Made by a program: the position numbers and the translations under genes
Shown here: positions 7,976-13,756 of the stretch, piece by piece
How positions within the stretch are numbered: position 1 is the stretch's first letter
How the letters are laid out: every line of letters begins with the position of its first letter
DNA from: Hyphochytrium catenoides
Taxonomy: Eukaryota; Sar; Hyphochytriomycetes; Hyphochytriales; Hyphochytriaceae
Length of the DNA: 13,756 bases
Assembly: GCA_900088475.1 (NCBI GenBank)
Contig: FLMG01000018.1
Span: forward strand, 485-14,240
Direction: 5' to 3'
Notes under the pieces: model-generated
The model's input: only the letters and a program-made list of their open reading frames with translations
The model's database searches: none
What the model was told of the DNA's origin: nothing

Positions 7976-8408
7976 CTACCGTACCGGCTCTTTGGATACC
8001 CGCAAGTATAGAACTTGTTTTCCCCCTTCACCGTTCACCTTTCCTCACTCTCTCTCTTTCTTTCTGTCTCTCTTTTCTCTCTGTCTTCCTTGCTTTACCT
8101 CCCCTTGACCTCTTTTTCTCTCTCTCTTTGCCTCTGTCTCGCGGCTCCCTTTTCTCTTTCGTCTCTGTCTCGGCTTTTAGTCCCCAGAGTTCTCCCCTCT
8201 TACTAACTTAGCGCTTCTCATCGCCCTGATGTACACAGGGCAGGAGCCAATTTTTCCTTGCAAAGAAGGGCCTTTTGCTAGCGTCTTCGCCCGCCTTGTG
8301 CCTCCTCTGTCTCTCTGCTGATGGCGTAGGACAGGATGCTCGTGGGACTCCTTGTCCGGTTGTTCTTTCTTCCATCGTCCCGCAATGATCCACAACTTTC
8401 TCTCCTCT

Positions 8409-8452
<44 letters not shown>

Positions 8453-8540
8453 TTTCTCTCTCGTTCTCTCTCTCTCTCTCTCTCTCTCCCTCTTCCTCTG
8501 CTCTTTTTGCTCAAGCTTTAGATGAGGGTAGGCCCTCGCC
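7976..8540. other. CT-rich intergenic segment with (CT)n tracts
   Basis: Pyrimidine-rich on the plus strand at 8020-8200 and again at 8397-8490, the latter with long CT runs interrupted by G and T. 8205-8395 between them is mixed sequence with no recognised motif. The composition resembles the sense strand of the ABCA introns, so a spliced 5' leader of ABCA is possible but unproven. Confidence 0.5.
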
Positions 8541-9024
8541 TCATAATTGGTTGCACGCAGCCCTCTAAACCTAGGTGCGGCACCAAAGCTGCTGCAAGGG
8601 AAGAAGAAGCGAAGAAGAGGCGGCCCCTTTGCTCTCTATCCTAACTTTCTGCCGGAAGACCTAGGAGGCCATCCCACTTGGCAGCCAAGCGATGTTCACT
8701 ATCTTGAGAGTCATAACCAAGGGCTTCGCTGCTTTAGCAGCGTCATCTTCCAGTCGCCGACCATCCTCCGAAGGTTACATTGACTTCTGCTGCTAGGTGC
8801 TCGAAGCTGACGTAGTCGCTAAAGAAAGACCGCGGATGAGCCCTTGACTTTGCTGAGCTAGGATGCGGGTCTAGAGGTCAAAAGCTAGGCTTGTTACGGC
8901 CTGCAGTTGTCTGCCTGAAGTCCAAGAGGAGCCAAGCGGTTGACCTCCGGCTACTGAGGACTGGTAGAGGATCCACCAGCAGACAACAGGCACCACGGTC
9001 AGGAGCGATAAGAGACAATCTACC
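8541..9024. other. 5' flank or leader of the ABCA gene
   Basis: Non-repetitive DNA before the ABCA start. A 78-codon plus frame (8547-8783) has no recognised motif. An in-frame TAG at 8965-8967 lies 60 bases upstream of the ATG at 9025, so the ABCA frame cannot extend further without splicing. No core promoter element can be supported. Confidence 0.5.
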
Positions 9025-9180
9025 ATGGCTATGGGAGGAGAAGTAGGCGTGCTGCTGAGGAAGAACTGGCTCCTCAAGCGGCGAAAGTGGGTGAAGCTCC
9101 TGCTGGAGATCCTGCTGCCAGGCTTCATCATAGGCATATTCGCCTTCGTGAAGGAGGAAGCGGGATTCTATACTCGAAAT
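9025..9180 (+). CDS. ABCA exon 1, start codon and first membrane helix
   Basis: Encodes 52 residues including LLRKNWLLKRRKW, a typical ABCA opening, then the hydrophobic segment LLLEILLPGFIIGIFAFV. Donor GTAAGG (phase 0). The ATG at 9025 has a strong context, with a second in-frame ATG two codons later. Confidence 0.92.
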
Positions 9181-12100
9181 GTAAGGCGTTACGCTCCTTC
9201 GATCATAGGAAAGCTCTCTCTTCATTGGGCTCCCTTCATTACCTTGGTTTATTGCCCATTGGTCCTCTAAAGATAGAGCTCTAGCGCATTGTCTTCCACT
9301 ATTCTTTTTGAGTTGTTGGTTCACATTGTCCCGTCGGCCTCTCTCACTTGATCCGTCTTCTGTCCTCTGACACTCTCCGGCTCCTGCAGTACTCAGCTGG
9401 CTATGGAAGAAGAACTTGGCCGCTTGGCAATGATTAGTAAGCTTTCGTGACTTCTTAGATTTTTGAATGACTCGGTCTAACCTGACTTGCTGCCCTCGCC
9501 CTTTGCAGCCTCGCCACAGATCCCTACTTTGTGAGCGGAGCGATATCGGAATCGTCTCTCTCTTCTTTCCTGCTGCATCTTCCTCTTATGGCCGTCTTCA
9601 CCCTGCCGCAAGAGCAGGTTATCAGTGGTAACACTTCACGGCTCATCCCATGTATGGACATTCTGAATGGCAATGTAAGTTACCGAGCGGGTGTCGATTG
9701 CCAGGCCTTTGCCACTTTTTTGCCTCAGTTTCCGGTAATTCCTTCAAGGTTCAGCTGTCCTCTTCTCCTCTCCTCCCTTTCTGATCTCCACAATCTTCAG
9801 CCCATCTGGTCTCTAGCCAGGTTGACACGTTGCTTTTCTGGCGGCATACCGCGCTTTCTGCTGGTACTAGTTTGCCCCTCGCTTGGCCTCTTGTCCCTTG
9901 TTTCCATATCTCGCTCGCTCACTCTTGCTCTCTTGATACTACCGGTCACCGGTGGAACTCATAGCGCTGTCTCTTACGCCATGGTGCTTGATGTCTCTCT
10001 CTTCTAATATGAACAGGTGGAGTCGTTGTCTCCCGCTTGCCCCTTGGTCGTACCGCGCATCGGCATTGTGACGAAGGACGTTGCATTCTACGACTATTTT
10101 AACCGCGCCATGGGCCTGTGGTACCCGAGCATCAGATGGAGCAGCAAGGTGGCGTTCCGCTCTCCTCGCTGGCGGGACGTAGTAAGGCGGTTTGACGACG
10201 ACCGAGAGCTTACAGAGTACATTAGACAGCCAGGCTACGGCTCTCTCTCATCTCCCGTCATCGCTGCAGCTCTCTCCTTCAATAAAGTTCCAGCCAATGG
10301 CTCAGGAGATTGGGACTTCAGCATTCGACTCAACGCTTCTACTGACATCCTGTCAGGCGTACCGGACGTGGTTGATACATCGCTAGCGCCAGCCAATGCT
10401 GAAGAAAGAGCACTAGACCTCGATGTACGTCTTTTCCCTCTCTCATTTGTTTATGGGTGGAACATCGTCTCGTTTCTCGAGTGCTGGTCATCTGTTGCTT
10501 TGTTCCTAAAGATCTTCTCTGTCATTTTGTGGGCTTCAAGGCTGGACTGGGTGGTGTTGGACGTCTAGCCTTTAACTTACTTTCTCCTTGCTCTTGACTT
10601 ACTTTGTCCAATGCATCGCCTTTTCCCCAGAGCTTACATGCCTCTGTTTATCCATCTGCAAATATTTATTACTACTTTTCTATGTTTTACACAGTCATAA
10701 CCCCTTCCCTCTCCTTATCATGCAGTCCTTTCGGATCTATGCGCGAGAGGGCTTCAATACCCTGATGACCGCAGTTAATCGCTTCATCATCTGCAACCCT
10801 GACCCCGCCACTCTCATGTGCCGCAACGAGAAAGCCGTATCTATAATGCCAGCCGGACTATTCAACGACCTAACCAAGAAGTACTTCCAGAGAGACACGC
10901 TCTTTACCGCTAGTGCGAACTATCTTAGGCGCTTATACCCAGGATTTGACCTCAAAGATATTTCGGCTGAGGAAGTTGAGAAGCTTGCTGTGCCCCTTCG
11001 CATCGCTCCTCAACCTACTCTCTTCTCGCGGACAGTTGCCTTTCCTCGGCAGCCCTATGTTGAGCATGAGTTCTTCAGATATTTTACGGATGTTCTTCCT
11101 ATTGCCTTTCTCTCGGCCTTCCTCTACAGTGCAGCGAGGCTTATGTCTGCTCTCATCGCCGAGAAAGAGCTTCGCCATAGAGAGTATCTGAAGATCTTAG
11201 GGGTCTCGGGCGGATCCATTGTTCTATCCTGGTACATTACCTATGGAATCGTCTTTCTCTTCGCTACTGCAGGCATTCTGGCGGGCGCCATAGTGATCTT
11301 CCCGAACTCTGACCCAGTGCTTCTCTTCCTCCTGCTCTTCGGGTTTGCACTGGATGTCATTGCATTCTCCTTTATGATGTCCACCTTCTTTGACAAAGCG
11401 CGGCTGGGATCCCTTGTCGGCACCATCGTGCTTTTTGCATTCTTCTTCCCTTACTACTCCGCCACGAGTTCAGGACTCAGCTCAGCTTCCAAGCTAGGCT
11501 GGGCCCTTCTGGCACCATGCAACCTTGGCCTAGGTATCGGCAGTATTTTGGGGCCGCTGGAGCAATATGACATGGGAGTGACTATGGAGAATGTTGGCCA
11601 GTTGGTGAACGGTTATCGCTTCTCTTGGTGTCTGGTGATGGCGTACGTTGACTTTGTCCTGTACACACTGCTGGGCTTCTACCTCGATCAGGTGCTGCCT
11701 AAACAGTGGGGAACACGCAAGCCTTGGAACTTTCTCTGTCTAATGGGGCGACAGCGATCTGCGCCAGAAATTCCAAGCGCACAGGCTCCATCAGTGGAGG
11801 ATACAGAGCAAGGATCTGGCGGATACAGATACGTCAGGGAGCCTGTGGGTCTGGCGCTGAAGCAGCAAGAAAGAGACGGGAGGGCGCTGGTTGTATCAGA
11901 ACTGAGGAAAGAGTTTGGCTCTTCTAGAAAGGCTGACGATCTGAAGATTGCAGTGAACTCTATCAGCATGAGCATGTACCAGGGCGAGGTCACCTGCTTG
12001 CTGGGCCACAATGGCGCAGGTAATCTGCAACTTGCAGCTACCTTTCTCCAGTCTTCTCTCTCATTGTCTCCCTTTACCTCTATCCTATCGTTTCTGGGGC

Positions 12101-12999
12101 TGCTCCTCTATTCTTTCTCCCATCTCCGCAAGACTCTCTTCTGCTCTTATCCACTCGCTCACGACTTATCCTAGGCAAAACAACTACTATGAGTATGCTC
12201 ACTGGCATGCTGGAGCCCACCTCTGGCACTGCGCGGTTCAGTGGCTATAACATCCACGCCAACATGCCAGACTTCCGCCGCTCTCTTGGTTACTGCCCTC
12301 AGCACGACATTCTCTATGAGCAACTAACAGTCAGACAGCACCTGGATATGTTCCTTCGTCTCAAGGGCAGAAAGGGTGAAAGGCTTCGAAGTGATCTTGT
12401 TCGGATCGTGGAAGAGGTGGGGCTTAAGGGAAAGGAGAAAGCGCTGGTGGCAGAGCTGTCTGGAGGGATGAAGAGGAAGCTTTCCGTGGCTCTGGCGCTG
12501 ATGGAAGGGAACAAAGTGGTCTTTCTGGATGAACCCACCAGGTTGGAAAGAATGTTCACTAAGTTCTACGTTCTTTCTTTTCCCTCACGGGCTCAGCACC
12601 TTTGACAGACTCAGCATAAAAAGTGTGCCAGCCTCTTCCCTCCTACCTTTCGCTCAAGGCAAGCGCCTGAGGGCCGGCTCCGCGTCTCTATTGGAAAACT
12701 TCTTAGCTATAACTTTTCTGCTCGGTTTACCTTGATAGCGTCCAAGTATCTTTGGCAGAGTGATAACACCCGTCTCCTGTTACTTCTCATTCTCTCCTGC
12801 AGCGGGGTGGACCCATACTCACGGAGAAGCATATGGAAGCTGATCACAGAGAATAAGAAGGATAGGAATATCGTCCTCACGACACACTTCATGGTACCTT
12901 GCGCGATATAACACTGACGATCTGTATCCTAGTTCCTCGAAGCATTGTCATCTTGCTTATGACTCACCTGGCGTGTCAGTCCTCACCGTGCCGACGTCC

Positions 13000-13045
<46 letters not shown>

Positions 13046-13756
13046 CAGTGTCTCTCTCATCCTCTCTCTCTCTAAGATCTTGACTGCAAGTCTGCTTCTC
13101 TTTTCTTGCCCCTTGACTCTCTTTTCGCCTGCAAACTCCGCCTCGCCCTTTCGCTGGCTCACCTCACGGTCTTCTCTAGGATGAGGCTGAAGCCCTAGGT
13201 GATCGTGTCGCCATCATGGCAAACGGCGACCTTGTCTGCTGCGGCTCGTCTCTCTTTCTCAAGGGCCATTATGGCATTGGTTATAACCTCACAATGATCA
13301 GAACGGGTCCTGGACCTGTTGATGAGCTCCGCTCTTTCGTAGCTCGAATGCTGCCTCCTTCCCAGTTCGTCTCCTGCTCCGGTGCTGAGGTGGTGTTCAA
13401 GCTGCCCTTCTCTGCCTCTCACCTACTGGCGGACTTCTTCAGGGTGTTGAAGGATTCTATGATTGCTATTGGGATTGGTAGGGCGACCCCATTGCTTTTA
13501 GGATGTCCTTCTAGGACTTACTGGCTACCTTGCATCGATCTCCCGCTTTGCTTTCTACCGGTCTTCCTCACGCAGATGCTAATCATCGTTCTCCCTATTG
13601 TTTGTCTATCTTCAGTCAACTATGGCATAAGTGTGGGATCCATCGAGGACGTGTTCCTGCATATCGCGAGGGAGCACGAGGTTTATCTGGATAAGAGAAA
13701 CACTCAAGCAATAGGGACAACTTCCCAGCAGCAGGTGGAGAGTGGGCTCTCTGTCT
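9025..13756 (+). CDS. ABCA-family ABC transporter, first half (TMD1-NBD1), multi-exon, 3' end beyond window
   Basis: A membrane ATP-driven transporter of the ABCA family, whose members often move lipids. Exons 9025-9180, 9390-9436, 9509-9674, 10017-10424, 10726-12019, 12175-12541, 12803-12893, 13180-13477 and 13616-13756+ join in phase for 989 codons. If 9531-9617 is an intron, the protein is 29 residues shorter. Seen: an N-terminal basic stretch and first membrane helix (about 22-42); a large non-membrane loop with conserved DYSIRLN-like WDFSIRLN; a cluster of membrane helices (about 376-580) ending YLDQVLPKQWG and RKPWNF. NBD1 follows: Walker A GHNGAGKTT (686-694), Q-loop YCPQHD (Q733), signature LSGGM (785-789), Walker B VVFLDE with catalytic E810, D-loop SGVD, H-loop H841, and the closing SIEDVFL. 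All catalytic motifs are intact. A second TMD-NBD half is expected beyond the edge in a full-size ABCA. Start: first ATG after an in-frame stop, with A at -3 and G at +4. Confidence 0.95.
9390..9436 (+). CDS. ABCA exon 2, small loop exon
   Basis: A 47-base exon after CTCCTGCAG, encoding YSAGYGRRTWPLGND, ending at a GTAAGC donor (phase 2). Its support is the good splice sites and phase match to exons 1 and 3; the loop is not conserved enough to confirm it. Confidence 0.72.
9509..9674 (+). CDS. ABCA exon 3, possibly two exons split by an 87-base intron
   Basis: Acceptor CTTTGCAG, donor GTAAGT. Read straight through, it encodes (Y)LATDPYF and on to CMDILNGN. A GTGAGC donor at 9531 and a GAGCAG acceptor at 9617 enclose 87 CT-rich bases whose removal keeps the frame, so the true exons may be 9509-9530 and 9618-9674. 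The sequence alone cannot decide. I slightly favour splicing because the segment has the CT-rich composition of this gene's introns. Confidence 0.7.
9675..10016 (+). other. ABCA intron 3 (342 bases)
   Basis: Consensus GTAAGT donor, GAACAG acceptor. CT-rich in sense. It contains ACCGGTCACCGGT at about 9941-9953. The open frame through much of it is fortuitous: it enters exon 4 out of phase with the ABCA frame and meets a stop at 10006. Confidence 0.8.
10017..10424 (+). CDS. ABCA exon 4, large loop between helices 1 and 2
   Basis: Starts after GAACAG with VESLSPACPLVVPRIGIVTK and ends at GTACGT (phase 0). It includes the ABCA loop landmarks FDDDRELTEYIRQPGYG, AAALSFNKVP and WDFSIRLNAST. The sequence NAST fits an N-glycosylation sequon if the loop is luminal or extracellular (inference). 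Confidence 0.9.
10425..10725 (+). other. ABCA intron 4 (301 bases)
   Basis: Donor GTACGT, acceptor CATGCAG. Pyrimidine-rich on the sense strand with an AT-rich patch at 10655-10700. No other feature seen. Confidence 0.85.
10726..12019 (+). CDS. ABCA exon 5, transmembrane domain 1 and start of NBD1
   Basis: A 1294-base exon starting SFRIYAREGFNTLMTAVNRF after ATCATGCAG. Membrane helices fall around residues 378-400, 421-450, 455-480, 486-505, 512-535 and 558-580 (read-through numbering). EKELRHREYLKILGVSGG is the cytosolic coupling segment typical of ABCA. It ends inside Walker A (GHNGA-G) at donor GTAATC, phase 1. The acceptor TTTTACACAG 31 bases upstream is excluded because it gives an immediate stop. 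Confidence 0.95.
12175..12541 (+). CDS. ABCA exon 6, NBD1 Walker A to Walker B
   Basis: Acceptor TATCCTAG completes the Walker A Gly codon (G+GC), then KTTTMSMLTGMLEPTSGTAR. It carries the Q-loop (GYCPQHDILYEQ), the signature LSGGMKRKLSVALAL and Walker B VVFLDEPT. It exits in phase 2 at the poor donor GTTGGA. The boundary is nonetheless certain because AG+C restores the Ser of DEPTSG. Confidence 0.96.
12803..12893 (+). CDS. ABCA exon 7, D-loop and H-loop of NBD1
   Basis: After CTCCTGCAG it encodes GVDPYSRRSIWKLITENKKD, then RNIVLTTHFM. This supplies the D-loop and switch His841. Donor GTACCT, phase 0. Confidence 0.95.
13000..13074. repeat. (CT)n microsatellite in ABCA intron 7
   Basis: Long CT runs with occasional A and G interruptions inside intron 12894-13179. 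CT lies on the sense strand, as in the other ABCA introns. Confidence 0.9.
13180..13477 (+). CDS. ABCA exon 8, end of NBD1 core
   Basis: After TTCTCTAG it encodes DEAEALGDRVAIMANGDLVC, then CGSSLFLKGHYGIGYNLTMI. This is the canonical ABCA sequence after the H-loop. A regulatory-type segment with LPFSASHLLADFFRVL follows. Donor GTAGGG (phase 1). Confidence 0.94.
13616..13756 (+). CDS. ABCA exon 9 (partial), SIEDVFL end of NBD1
   Basis: After ATCTTCAG it encodes (V)NYGISVGSIEDVFLHIAREHE. This matches the ABCA block YG(V/I)S-x-(T/S)-LEEVFL that closes an NBD. It continues in a polar stretch (YLDKRNTQAIGTTSQQQVES) to the edge with no stop. Confidence 0.92.

Noticed and set aside
8878-9324. 148-codon minus-strand open frame across the ABCA start
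   Set aside because: It is a shadow of ABCA exon 1, which has clear family sequence in sense. No motif on the minus strand.

Overview
The window is nuclear DNA from a eukaryote. It holds two spliced, divergently transcribed genes whose introns are packed with (CT)n/(GA)n simple repeats. The first 5.1 kb of the minus strand carries an almost complete ADA2-type transcriptional coactivator gene, with ten coding exons from 5119 down to the left edge. From 9025 to the right edge, the plus strand carries the first half of an ABCA-family ABC transporter gene, with nine or ten coding exons. Both gene models were built by hand. Every GT/AG junction was tested for reading phase, and all phases are consistent across the window. 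Both genes run off the window: ADA2 loses its extreme C-terminus, and ABCA loses everything after its first nucleotide-binding domain.

Layout. 1-5119 (-): ADA2 exons in the order N-terminal extension, ZZ zinc finger, SANT/Myb domain, ADA2 middle region, long linker, SWIRM domain. They are separated by introns of about 240-510 bases. 5120-9024: a 3.9 kb interval between the two start codons with no recognisable coding sequence. It holds long (CT)n tracts, an 81-base tandem duplication (7814-7975) and AT-richer non-repetitive DNA. 9025-13756 (+): ABCA exons in the order N-terminal membrane anchor, luminal/extracellular loop, a large exon with most of transmembrane domain 1, then Walker A, Q-loop, signature, Walker B, D-loop and H-loop.

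Organism. The dense spliceosomal introns, roughly balanced base composition, a canonical ADA2 and a plant/protist-type ABCA point to a protist or alga. A chromerid alga related to apicomplexans (for example Chromera) is my best guess, but it is only a guess and a search is needed.

Function. The genes are not obviously related in function. ADA2 is a nuclear adaptor that joins a GCN5-type acetyltransferase to chromatin (SAGA/ADA-type complexes). ABCA proteins are membrane transporters, often of lipids. Any link would be only a shared upstream region.

The most unusual features are in the non-coding parts. A perfect 18-base inverted repeat couples the end of an ADA2 exon to its downstream intron. 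Several ADA2 introns are purine-rich after the donor and pyrimidine-rich before the acceptor. One 87-base, phase-neutral, stop-free segment in the ABCA gene looks like an intron but can also be read through.
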